Of a stretch of 64,000 nt of DNA, positions 21,401 to 30,100 are shown piece after piece. The position numbers were made by a program, and so were the translations under genes. A model generated the notes under the pieces. That model was not told the DNA's origin. It did no database searches and saw only the letters and a program-made list of their open reading frames with translations. The DNA is from Litoditis marina (taxonomy: Eukaryota; Nematoda; Chromadorea; Rhabditida; Rhabditidae): the NCBI GenBank assembly GCA_964036275.1, contig OZ038434.1, positions 28,133,511 through 28,197,510 of the forward strand. The letters run 5' to 3'. How positions within the stretch are numbered: the stretch's first letter is position 1; each line of letters begins with the position of its first letter.

Positions 21401-24400
21401 GAGCAGAATTTGGTTGGGACGAGGCACCAGCGGACCAGTTTGGAAGACTTTCACCGAAAGTGTTGTCGACTATTTCAGATGGCAGGCCACTACAAGAGGT
21501 TAGCACTTGGAGAGATTAACCCAGTTAAACTACTAGCAGTAGGTACTGTGATATTACACGTAGAGTGTTGTGACAATTTCACATTTTTAGATTACTTGTT
21601 CTAGAACATCCCATGCACCGTATCGAAGTTGTGGAAGTGTAGAGTTCACCCTGATTGAGAACCTGGTCATAGTCTGGCCACATTATTGCAGATTATTCGT
21701 GTTTCAGCATAGTGGGTTGACCCAAATCTGGGTCAGGTAGTGTCCAGATAGTTCAGCTCAGAGCTGACCTTTTTAGGTGGCCTTGCTATAGTGCCAGTAC
21801 TTTCATAACTTATTTTGAGAGAGATGTGAGCATAGAAAGGCCGAGATGTTCATGAATACGAAAATAGTAGGAAAAGTTGAGCAAATATTCAACCAGAGAG
21901 TGTTAGTTTCATTCATCAGCTGTAATTATCAGATGGTGCTCATTGCAGGTTAGCAAGTTACAACGAAGTTTTGGTCAGTCCGTACAGTTCAATTTTTGGT
22001 GTTTACAGGAAACGAGGCAGCAAGTCTCATCTCCTATCTATCGGCTCACGGAGAACCAAACACCATGGGATACGAGGTTGTAGCTACGACAACAGATACG
22101 TGAGTAATGTTATGGAATCCGCTTTACCGTTGTGGATCTCATGCGCTTGCATTGGTGTGGGGCAGAGTTCGGGGTGCGCCGAGCTAATTTGCGTGACTTC
22201 AATCTACATACACACTTAGCTGGCATAGTCCTCGCCTCGGCAACGTGCCAACAAAGTTTCCAGGCGGCGTTTCCCCATGGTAATGTTTTCCAAAACACTG
22301 CAACTTTTTCTGGGTGGCAGATAATTTTCGTTACAGTACGTATGTACACATTCTTCTTACTGTGACTGTGATCAAGACTACCGCATAATGTTAGTCCATT
22401 GCACAGGCATGTTTCACGTGCCTGTGCAATGGACAAACAGTATGCTGTAGTCTTGCTCAAAGTCTGTTCATAGTGGAAATATGCATTTCTTTTGCATAGC
22501 TGGAAGGAGCCCTCCAGACCCCACATTCGTGCGGTAACTTTTACGAGTTTTCATGAAGTTGGAGATAGTTTTCTGTACTTTCTTGTCTACGGTCATTGGA
22601 CTACCATCAGTCGATAAATGACCTTTGATCTTAGTTCTTCAGGTCACCCGTAGTGTTGCGTGCACTTGTCATTACTGTGAAGTTTCAGCTCTCTACAATC
22701 ATTTAGAAGTTTAGGATGACCGTGGGAAAACCGTGTTTTGAAGGTAGCCTAAAAGTAGGTCTAGGTGCGCCGTATCTAGTACGGGTTGCGACAGAAATTT
22801 GTAACTCGAGAACGGCTGAATCGCGCGCAGCGCGAAGCGCTGTGCGAGATTTGTCTTTGGTCCGGCTAATGCGCGCCTCCGTTTTTTTAGTTTTCTCATA
22901 AAAAAGCTCAAATTCGCAAAACAAAACTTTTATGAATTTGGAAATGTTCTACAGCGTATTTGCAAGTTGTGTTCCAAATTTGAACGAAATCCGTTGAGTT
23001 TGAGCCAAGTTATGACGTTTTCGCTTCATCCAGAGCGCCAACTTCCGTCGTGTTTCCTTCCTTCCGTTCTTCCTTCCTTCCTTCCGGGCGTTTACACAAT
23101 ACTATCTAGACCGTAACTGAACCGATTTTGCTGAGTTTTGGAGTCATGATAGGATTCGTACTCAATGCCCAGCTACGCAAATTTTTTTTTGAAAAAAATC
23201 ATTTCTCACCAAATTACGGCCTTTTGAATTAAAGTCTCTGCGTCTCTCCATTTAGCACGCTCTCTCCCTCTCTCTGTCAGGTCGGTTATGCAAACTGTCT
23301 TGTAACTTAGGGTAACACTGACCGATTTCGATGAAAATTTAAATATGATACCATCGTGACATTAATTTAAGTAAAAAGTATTCTATCGGTGACGTCATTT
23401 AGGATTCTGGAGACCCGATGACGTCATCTTTGAAAAGTGCAAAGTTGACGTCAAATATTTCTCCAAATGATGATAATAGTTGGCAGTGGGTTATTAACGA
23501 TGGATCTCCATCGAAAGGTGTCGTATTCCGGGATTCTGAAGGCCAGATGACGTCAAATTTGAAAAGTACAAAGTTGACGTCAAATTATTCTTCAAATGAT
23601 AATAATAGTGGGCAAGTGGTTTAATAACGATAGAACTTCATCTAAACATGTCGTTATCTAAGATTCTGGAGGCCAGGGGACGTAATACTGGAAAAGTGCA
23701 AAGTTGACGTCAAATATTTCTCCAAATGATGACAATAGTTGGCAAGTGGGTTATTAACGATAGAGCTCCATCGAAAGGTGTCGTTTTCTGAGATTCTGAA
23801 AGCCAGATGACGTCATATTCAAAAGTTCAAAGTTGACGTCTAATATGTTTTCAAATGATGATAATTGTTGGAAAGTGGGGTATTAACGGTGAAACTTTAT
23901 CTAAACATGACGTATTCTGGGATTCTGAAAGCCGGATGACGTCATTTTTGAAAATGAAAAGTGCAAAGTTGACGTCACATATATTTTCAAATGATGGTAA
24001 TATCTTAGAAAGGGTCAATTAACGGTGGAACTCAATCTAACAGTCACGTATTCTGGGATTCTGGAGACCAGATGACGTCATTTTGGAAAAGTGCAAAGTT
24101 GACGTCACATATATTTTCAAATGTGAAAATATCTCCAAAATGGTATATTAACGATGAAACTTTATCTAAATATGACTTATTCTGGAATTCAGGAGGCCAG
24201 ATCTCAGATGACGTCAACTTAGAAAAAATTGACGTGAAATATGTTTTGAATGCTGAAAGTTTCTTAAAAATGGTCAATTCACGATGAAACTTCATTCAAA
24301 CATGACGTATTCTGGGAATCTGAAGGGCAGATAAAGTAAGTTTTCAGAACTGCAATGTTGACGTCATTTTTTTTTCGAATGGTGGTAATACTTGACAAGT

Positions 24401-25569
24401 GGTTCATTAAGAAAACAATTTTATCTGCACCGTACAGATCAAACCACCTCTCTACATACCTACGGTATGTATACAAAAAGAGAAAAATTCATGAAAAAGT
24501 GGCGGCCCAACGACTGTGAGATTTGTCTTCTGCTCTGCGCCCCTTAGACAGCTACTCTCAAATGGAGCAGCTACTGCTACAAAAACCAAAAATACTTATA
24601 TACTCAAGTATAACTGTTCATTACAAACATACAAAAGTCGTAAAATATTTTTTCAAACCTGTAAACTAGAATCTGCAAATAACCGAAAAATACTAATATA
24701 CTCAAGTATAACTGTTCATTACAAACATACAAAAGTCGTAAAATATTTTCTCAAACCTGTAAACTAGAATCTACAAATCACAGATGTTAACTCAACGTAG
24801 TCAATTATAGAGTTCCTGGTTTTGTGCACAATGGTTGGCATTTTTTGTCATTACTTCAATTCTAGCTGCTATAACGTTTTTTATGTTATTCAACAGTTGT
24901 TTTCTCGTTCGCAGCTGTGACTGTAGATTCTAGTTTACAGGTTTGAGAAAATATTTTACGACTTTTGTATGTTTGTAATGAACAGTTATACTTGAGTATA
25001 TTAGTATTTTTCGGTTATTTGCAGATTCTAGTTTACAGGTTTGAAAAAATATTTTACGACTTTTGTATGTTTGTAATGAACAGTTATACTTGAGTATATA
25101 AGTATTTTTTGGTTTTTGTAGCAGTAGCTGCTCCATTTGAGAGTAGCTGTCTAAGGGGCGCACAGCAGAAGACAAATCTCACAGTCGTTGGGCCCCCACT
25201 TTTTCATGAATATTTTTCTTAGCTTTCTTCGAATAATGATTGTTAGCGACACAAAATCTCATTCAGACATTTTCTTAGGTTTCTAAATTCTTAGCTTGAG
25301 CCAGCTTGCCGAGTATTGGAAAATTTAACTGTACCTGAGACGAGCGAGAAGAGCATCAGCAAGACATGTTGATTCTCAACAAGATGCAAAATTAGATCTT
25401 TCTGCAGTTGATCTTGATAATGTTTGAACTGCTTGAAACCACATAAAAGGTGTCATTATCTTTTGTGATTACAACATTTTATATAGATATATTTTTTTCC
25501 AGAGGAAACTACATGTGTCATCGCTGTGCCAGAAGTGGCGAGTATACTCCGGTCACCTTCAATTATTAA
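6457..25569 (+). CDS. Secreted protein with three C-type lectin-like domains (clec family), 17 exons, 545 aa
   Basis: Exons: 6457-6532, 6760-6815, 12147-12252, 12949-13085, 13209-13305, 14502-14563, 14771-14876, 16140-16318, 16725-16838, 17625-17778, 18710-18771, 20006-20048, 20458-20523, 20853-20945, 21370-21498, 22009-22099, 25503-25569. All junctions keep frame (1638 nt). Residues 1-20 are a signal peptide (MIKPIVVLIMSSLAGQILSA). CTLD1 is about 28-153 (CYPGW, ASIHSDEEN, WVGL, GYVCKK). CTLD2 is about 163-308 (CEPGW, ASIHSKDEN, WIGV, EPN at 261-263, WND at 292-294, YVCKK). Residues 312-362 are a Thr/Lys/Pro mucin-like linker. CTLD3 is about 403-540 (FTPHSDRD, IWLG, then MCHRC). Exons 2-5 and 6-9 have matching lengths and phases (both second exons are 106 nt), so CTLD1 and CTLD2 arose by duplication. 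CTLD2 keeps the EPN plus WND calcium and mannose-type site; CTLD1 and CTLD3 do not keep both. It is likely a sugar-binding or immune-type secreted lectin. The GTGAAT donor of exon 4 is the weakest junction. Confidence 0.86.
7193..7450. mobile_element. MITE with 33-bp terminal inverted repeats (lectin intron 2)
   Basis: The left end reads AAGTGGGGGACCAGAAAGTG and continues to GTTCTGTT (7196-7228); the right end is its reverse complement (7417-7450) with one or two differences. The ~190-bp interior also folds partly on itself. A diverged relative of the left half lies at 10453-10610 in the same intron. There is no coding capacity. Confidence 0.8.
7600..8215. repeat. Degenerate repeat rich in TTTGGCGC words (lectin intron 2)
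   Basis: At least six exact TTTGGCGC or GCGCCAAA words (near 7604, 7884, 7911, 8031, 8052 and 8204), plus several TTGGCGC or TGGCGCC variants, fall within about 600 bp. The surrounding sequence looks like degraded repeats rather than exons. TTTSSCGC is the textbook E2F consensus; binding here is only a possibility. Confidence 0.5.
8440..8500. repeat. Dispersed repeat with AGCGCTTCGCGCT hairpin, copy 1
   Basis: The word series caaaccaaacacaactcac, then gcagcgcttcgcgctgcgcgcga, is shared with 10668-10716 and, inverted, with 22822-22868. The GC-rich core folds into a short tight hairpin. Such hairpins near element ends occur in Helitron-like transposons, but no CTRR end was identified. Confidence 0.55.
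10453..10610 (+). repeat. Diverged partial copy of the 7193-7450 MITE
   Basis: It shares AAAGTGGGGGAACCA, TGTGTGAGTT, GCAAAAAGTGAAC and ACAATACAAACGTTGCAC...GGTTCACGA in the same order as the left two thirds of the 7193 element. No matching right inverted end was found. Confidence 0.55.
10660..10720. repeat. Dispersed repeat with AGCGCTTCGCGCT hairpin, copy 2
   Basis: Homologous to 8440-8500 in the same orientation: gaaccaaaccaaagacaact, then the hairpin gagcgcttcgcgctc followed by CGCGCGA. It lies in lectin intron 2. Confidence 0.55.
10878..10930 (+). repeat. tRNA-like fragment with B-box
   Basis: GTTGGCCGGATGG is followed after about 25 bases by CTGGTTCGAATCCCGCG, a good polymerase III B-box and T-arm. 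A similar GGCCGG...TTCGATTCC layout occurs at 61677-61735. It does not fold into a complete tRNA. It sits just upstream of the minisatellite and may be a tRNA-derived retroposon trace. Confidence 0.4.
10954..11002. repeat. GC-rich perfect hairpin at the edge of the minisatellite
   Basis: CAAGGGAGG...GGCGGC, a TAAA loop, then GCCGCC...CCTCCCTTG: two long complementary arms that would extrude as a stem in DNA or RNA. It lies about 70 bp before the tandem array. Confidence 0.7.
11068..12071. repeat. 50-bp minisatellite (about 20 units) in lectin intron 2
   Basis: Units of 50 bp alternate AACATAGAGCGCGG + AATTCTTTCCT with AACATAGGGCGCGGG + AGTTTCCCTC; some units are about 40-44 bp because the central AACAT is lost. 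Adjacent starts at 11355, 11405, 11455 and 11505 are exactly 50 bp apart. The first units (11068-11200) and last units are more diverged, as expected for an array homogenised in the middle. It contains no splice sites of the lectin gene. Confidence 0.95.
15034..15265. mobile_element. Tc1/mariner-like MITE (lectin intron 7), TA-flanked
   Basis: The left end TATAGTTCCGGTCATTCCCA...GAGACTTTGGCAGCGTGCC pairs with the right end GGCACGATGCCAAGGAGTCTC...AAACTATA. Inverted repeats are about 45 bp with a few differences. The same end type (CTATAGTT...GGCAGC.TGCCA) flanks 31282-31516 and 61397-61852. There is no coding capacity. Confidence 0.8.
17625..17778 (+). other. Threonine-rich mucin-like linker exon of the lectin gene
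   Basis: The exon is a near-pure A/C tract on the coding strand made of ACN, AAA and CCA codons. It encodes 51 residues of Thr with regularly placed KP pairs (KPTTTKTTTKPTTKTTTKP). Such stretches are heavily O-glycosylated spacers in nematode secreted and cuticle-surface proteins. It separates CTLD2 from CTLD3. Simple-sequence codons make its length likely to vary between strains. Confidence 0.85.
19690..19772. repeat. Purine-rich (GA) low-complexity tract
   Basis: Mostly A and G in AAAGAGAAAAGAAG-type runs within lectin intron 11. Any frame read through it on the minus strand is Ser/Phe/Leu low-complexity sequence and not a protein. Confidence 0.8.
19826..19948. mobile_element. Palindromic MITE family P, copy 1 (lectin intron 11)
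   Basis: Two long arms, GTGTCAACGGTCCTTTAAAC and its complement, are separated by a short AAAATG loop; ends are CAAAGCAGGACG...ATGTGGACC and its inverse. The family has four more copies at 44229, 46883, 52467 and 60703. The whole ~120-bp element is one hairpin. Confidence 0.85.
20082..20277 (-). mobile_element. tRNA-like-bearing repeat, copy 1 (lectin intron 12)
   Basis: On the minus strand the element carries an A-box (TAGCGCAGTGGTTAGCGC, about 20174-20157) and a B-box (GGTTCGATTCC, 20131-20121) at tRNA-like spacing, preceded by about 90 bp shared by all copies. The ends are imperfect inverted repeats (TATAGTGAGTGCCAAC at left, GTTGTCAACGACTATA at right). Copies 2 and 3 are at 25745-25937 and 29682-29867. 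No pairing acceptor stem exists, so it is not a working tRNA gene. Confidence 0.75.
22362..22462. mobile_element. Short palindromic element (lectin intron 16)
   Basis: GTCCATTGCACAGGCA, a nine-base loop TGTTTCACG, then TGCCTGTGCAATGGAC; the pairing extends outward through ATCAAGACTAC...CATAATG and CAGTATG...GTAGTCTTG. The roughly 100-bp unit is one hairpin, as in other foldback MITEs of this window. Confidence 0.75.
22815..22880. repeat. Dispersed repeat with AGCGCTTCGCGCT hairpin, copy 3 (inverted)
   Basis: Reverse orientation of copies 1 and 2: tcgcgcgcagcgcgaagcgc, then tgagatttg-type flank and tttggtccggc. It lies in lectin intron 16. Confidence 0.55.
23398..24400. repeat. Tandem array, about 8 units of 128-136 bp, each with TGACGTCA-type words
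   Basis: GATTCTG landmarks at about 23403, 23532, 23661, 23792, 23921 and 24057 mark units of 129-136 bp, with two more degraded units to 24400. A typical unit has CCAGATGACGTCAT, GAAAAGTGCAAAGTTGACGT, TCCAAATGATGATAATA and a TTAACGATGGAACT segment. Most units therefore carry two TGACGTCA-like palindromes about 25 bp apart. The array lies wholly in lectin intron 16. Confidence 0.88.
24487..25211. mobile_element. 725-bp foldback transposon with ~295-bp inverted arms (lectin intron 16)
   Basis: The left arm (24487-24785) starts ATTCATGAAAAAGTGG and the right arm (24918-25211) ends with its exact complement. Each arm contains two direct ~100-bp repeats (AAATACTtATATACTCAAGT...AAACTAGAATCT). The arms are almost identical, so the element is young or kept uniform by gene conversion. 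The ~130-bp spacer is unique. The short frames in each arm are mirror images and encode nothing recognisable. Confidence 0.92.
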
Positions 25570-25570
25570 T

Positions 25571-26034
25571 GTAAGTATTTTTTCGTGTTTTTTGTTCGAA
25601 GATAGCGGTTGGGCAGATTGGAAATATGTTTTGTGCTAGCTCATCTTGTTGGCGTACAAGTCATGCGAAATAGTATGAGCAGCAGGAACTGTGTGATATA
25701 TTATTTCGGCTAACTCGCTAAGAGATCAGTGTCAATCTTGTGTAAAGTGAGTGCCAAATTTATAAATTTCTGTCTCTCGCTGGAATCGAACCAGCGAGCA
25801 AAAGTTTTGTGGCAGGGCTAAACGCTGCGCTATTAGAGCACATTAACGAAAAGCTTTAGAATCGGAGACATGTATGCGTACACAGCGAAAAGTGAGATAT
25901 ACAGTACCCTCCCGCTTCTCCGTTGGCGACGACTAGTAATGCATGGTGAAAACGTGTTGAGACGTAATTGAACACCAACCAAGGGAGAAAAGATTTCCAC
26001 CTAAGTTGAACTTGAATTCATTGTTTATTTCCAG
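25571..26034 (+). other. Probable 3' UTR intron of the lectin gene
   Basis: One base after the TAA stop there is a strong donor (GTAAGTATTTTT at 25571), and TTATTTCCAG at 26025-26034 is a matching acceptor. Because the stop lies within a base or two of the junction, nonsense-mediated decay would not be expected. The second tRNA-like-bearing repeat lies inside this intron. Confidence 0.5.
25745..25937 (-). mobile_element. tRNA-like-bearing repeat, copy 2
   Basis: Same layout as 20082-20277: AAGTGAGTGCCAAATTTATA at left, B-box and A-box on the minus strand, and GTTGGCGACGACTAG at right. The T-arm is a perfect 8-bp stem here (CTCGCTGG/CCAGCGAG), longer than in a true tRNA. Confidence 0.75.
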
Positions 26035-26258
26035 ACAAACTAAAGCGGAGCCTGGCGGTGGCATGATATTCCAATTTTTGGGTTGAATGAATATTATATG
26101 CTTGTGTGTTCCATAACAAAAAGCTAAATATTATGTGGGCTAATCTCAAAATACTCCGGGATTGTGAATGGCTCAACTTTGACCGTATTCATTCATTCAC
26201 GTACATACTCTCCCACTAAAAATGGGACAGACCAAACAACATTCAGTTTTATTAGTAA

Positions 26259-26264
26259 AATAAA
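26259..26264 (+). terminator. Candidate poly(A) signal of the lectin gene
   Basis: AATAAA occurs about 225 bp after the proposed 3' UTR acceptor. It is the first canonical hexamer I noticed downstream on the plus strand. A/T-rich sequence makes chance matches common. Confidence 0.35.
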
Positions 26265-27037
26265 ATGACATTAAAATGAATTAAATAAGGTGGTTGCTAG
26301 AAAAAATCATCAGAAGCAGAACTCCGTGTAGCAGGCTGCGGGCTATCTTTCACAGTAAGTTCTGCCCAAAAGTTTCGGCAAACCTGATTTTCTTCGTATA
26401 CTGTATCAGATGTGAAAGGAGAAATTTCATTACAAATGACAACAAAAATAACATGAATACTCATATCATAACACAATAACACGAACAAGATAAGAACTTA
26501 TCCAAACTGTCAAAAAACCCGGAAACAAATTGTGCTCGTATTTTGTATGTAGAGTGCTCACAGATGTGGTTAACTTTTAATCTATCATTGATCTAGTTCT
26601 TGCTACATGTAAAACTTTAACCCACTCACATATCTCATATTTATTCATTCACTTTGCTTCGTTACGAGGCGGTGATTGTCATACATGTCACAGATCTTTG
26701 TAGCAGCAGTTTCTTGTAAGTTGGTCTTTGTTCCATCCAAACTTATCCAAACTGTCAAACTCACAAAATTATGTGAACGATCCTGTCCAAAACGGAACTG
26801 CGTATCAATGCACATGTTCTGAAGGTTGTTGACTACAATGTTCCACATAGGTATATGTCACCGGGAATATGTCAGAGAACAAAAATTCCAAAAATCTGTT
26901 GAGTACGGTAATAGTACACATCATGAATTGGACTCTACCCATCCATAACCAAGAAAAAGGAGATGGTCGATGCGCTATCATTGGAACACTTCTGAAATGC
27001 AAACCAATACGCTACTAGTCCACATAAGAATGATTTG

Positions 27038-27111
27038 GACTAGACATCTCTAAAATCCGCCCAATCCACTAATATCTTGTCTGAGCCCGGCCTGCATGAC
27101 GAGGAAAAGGG
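27038..27111 (-). repeat. Diverged duplicate of the 3' end of channel exon 12
   Basis: AATCCGCCCAATCCACTRAT, then ATCYTGTCTGARCCCGGCC, is shared with 27197-27245, including sequence past the stop codon. The copy carries changes that break the frame after the M4-encoding part. A third trace (GAGTRCGGTAATAGTAYACAT) links 26903-26925 with 27149-27170. Confidence 0.8.
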
Positions 27112-27193
27112 ATTCCCATAGGATAACCAGGAGTTTATAAGTTTCGTGGAGTGCGGTAATAGTATACATCAAAGCGGTCTGGACTATACAAGA

Positions 27194-30100
27194 TTAGAAT
27201 CCGCCCAATCCACTGATATCCTGTCTGAACCCGGCCGGTATGACCAGGAAAAATGTGATTGTCAGTATGGTTGCCATGCAGAACATCAACAGCAGAAGTC
27301 GGTCCACAACCGAGGCCAGTTGCTGCCACTGCCACTGAATGCGTTGGCGTTCGTCCAGAATCTGAAAAAAGAACCAATTTTAGTTGGAGTTTGATCTGTG
27401 TACGCATAAAAACTGTCGAAGTAACGATCAAACTACACACACATTAGAGTAGAGCAAGATACTGTGACATAAGCGAGCCTCATTACACACTCACTTCAAG
27501 TTCAACACTCATTTCTATATTTTCGATGCAGTGGTTATATAAGTTGCTCAGATTAGAGCGAGTAGATACTCTCAATCTGGCTCTGACCCACTGTATTTGT
27601 AGTTTGTACTGATAGGTTTCAGATGCAACTCAATTGCTTTGTGCAAGCAGTTCACACTTGTTATTTCTAAGCATATTTTCTGTAATATGTTTGGTTTTTC
27701 AATGAGAAAATTATCAAGGTGGAACATTTTACAGAAATGTGGTCATGTACTTGGAGGCAGACAGAAGCGCGAGATCATAAGGACATATGGTCGTCTGAGC
27801 TCGTCTAAGTATCTCAGACACGCACACTCTTGACTGTTGTTTTTCATGCAAATGGTATAGTCGTCATTTTCCCCATAAAGACAGCAGAGGGTTCAATTGA
27901 TTGAGCGATGCGGGGCGAGCGGTCGTTGATTATCTGCCAACAGGCGAGATAGTATGTAGATCAATGATACGCAGACTGGTTGGCGCCTCGCCAAACCCCG
28001 CCCCCTACAAAATCGATGGTACGGTGTCCACAACGGTTTGACAAATCCTATACTCGCATGACCACATAACTAGCACGGAACATATTCCGGGCCAAACAAT
28101 ACGTAGTGGTTCACTATCGCGTTTTCACATAGAAATAGAGAAGACTATACCTCCTCTCTGATTTCGTGTTGTTGAAGACTTCTGTAGATTCTCTTCAGAA
28201 TTCGCCTGAATCTGTTTTCGAATTCCGATAACATCGGCGGTCTACTGGACGTCATTCGAGGCATTATCTGTAAAATACCTATTATTACGATTATCTATAT
28301 TATTTTGTTATTAGTATCTTTATTATCATCAGGAAGGTAATGAAACTGTTCGTCACCAACTTACGTGAACACTACAGTACGTGAACATTATATACGTTTA
28401 TTTGCAGTGTATTTCTGAAAGGTCCTGACGATGTGCTGGCAGATATGAGAGTGAAATGGTAGAAAAGTTTGCTGTGTTTAATTTTTATGTGTTTGTAGTT
28501 TGCATCTCTCGTGTGCCAGGAAAGTTTGTAATTTCATACCGAACTACAACTAAGTTGTAATCATTTCGGTGTATCCACGTCACAAATCATAATTCTATAA
28601 TCAGTTTCATTGAGAAACAGCTTTCAATTTGTTAGTTTACTATGTAAGAAATGTTGGTGTGAAGATTCCAGAAAGAGACTCACTGATATGATGAAATGTT
28701 TGTATTTTGTTCAGCTTCGACCTGTTCTACGTGTATTCTACGTGACTTCATTGGGCTAGTCGAAGTGTCAAAGCATTGAACGATTGGGGTATAATAAATC
28801 AAACTTGCGATAAGCGGCGACACTCAGAAGTGTTCTTTTCCGTATTTGACCTTGGCCTAAAAGCGTTCGCTGCTCACAAAAAATATCTAAAAACTTCGAG
28901 AAGCAACATAGCAACAAAACTGAAAATAGGGACCAACTAAAAATCAGGAAAAGTATTGATGTTATTTATTGCGTTATTTCTACCTCATTTCTTATTTGAA
29001 AACCCGTTTTCGATAGGTTAGAATGTTACACTTTCGAGATTCATTTCGAAAACTACATATCCAGAAAAAAAACTTTCAAAGTATTCATTTTATCTCATAG
29101 AATTCATCAAATATACATGTATTTACATATTTATTCATTCACGTCGCTTTGCTACGAAACGATGACCATCATACATGTCACAGATTTTTGTAGTAGATTT
29201 TTTCTGAGAAGTTATCATTTTAATTGTATTCTGTGGATGTTGACGTCAACTCGATAAGGACTATACCTGTTCTCCCACAATTCGTCCGATGAAGGCAGTT
29301 TCGCTGTGTAGTTCCATCTTCGCCTTTCCATTCACAGCTATGTTGTTCGCCAGGGAAACCAAGCCAATTTCGTTGGCCAACGTCAAATCGGGCTGAAAAA
29401 CCGAAGATGTTCTTGGTATCACTTGGTTGTCCACGGTCTACAATTGGTGAACAAAACTTATACAAAACGTTTGGCGTAGATTTATCATGAACGCGCTCAT
29501 GATGAAAACGTGTACTCCAGAACGTGAAATTTGAATGATGGTATCGTAAAACCATTCAGTGAATTATTACGTAATCAGAGCCTGTAATGTTAGCATCGCA
29601 CTATACTCGAGATGAATACATGATTAGGTAAAAATCGTGAGCAACGGCGCATTTTCTAACCATTTTTCACATCTACACGACTACAGTGGGTGCCAAATTC
29701 ATTAGTTTCTCGCCGGAATCGAACCAGTGAGCAAAAGATTCGTAGCAGAGCGCTAACCACTGCGCTATTAGAGTACATAGCCGGCAAGCTTGGGCATCAG
29801 AGATTTGTGTGCGTACACAGCGGAAAGTGAACTATACAGTTCCGCCTTTCCGTTGGCGATGACTATATGCAATCCACGTTTGAGAGAAAAACATGAACAT
29901 AAATCATCAGAGCTTTAACTTAATTTTTTGTCACAGAGATTCATAGTGAGCTCACCGGTGCCACCATGCATTCGCATTCTCCTCTCTGGTCATCTTTGGT
30001 GCGACCTTTCTTGTTTTCCATGTTTTTTATTCGTTTCAAGTCCCTCAGAATGGAACTCCGTCGAAGAGTTGATTTTTTGCTCTGAAAAATGTTCACGAAG

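Larger units (their letters stand above)
26035..27193. other. Region between the convergent lectin and channel genes
   Basis: It contains the proposed lectin 3' UTR exon, a dispersed 40-bp repeat near 26641-26680 (CGTAACGA.GC.AAGTGAATG on the minus strand), and one or two diverged extra copies of the last channel exon and its flank (about 26900-26936 and 27038-27111). The 26640-26850 minus-strand frame ends in ATKICDMYDNHR, which is echoed at 29130-29180 (TKICDMYDGHR). It may be the tail of a repeat-borne gene fragment. No gene was assembled. Confidence 0.5.

Noticed and set aside
24516..25175. Two similar frames on opposite strands
   Set aside because: They are the two arms of the foldback element and mirror each other; no recognisable protein.
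29220..29555. 111-codon minus-strand frame inside the channel gene
   Set aside because: It lies between exons 10 and 11, whose phases already match; it ends in a dispersed repeat and no channel motif is present. It is not part of the gene.
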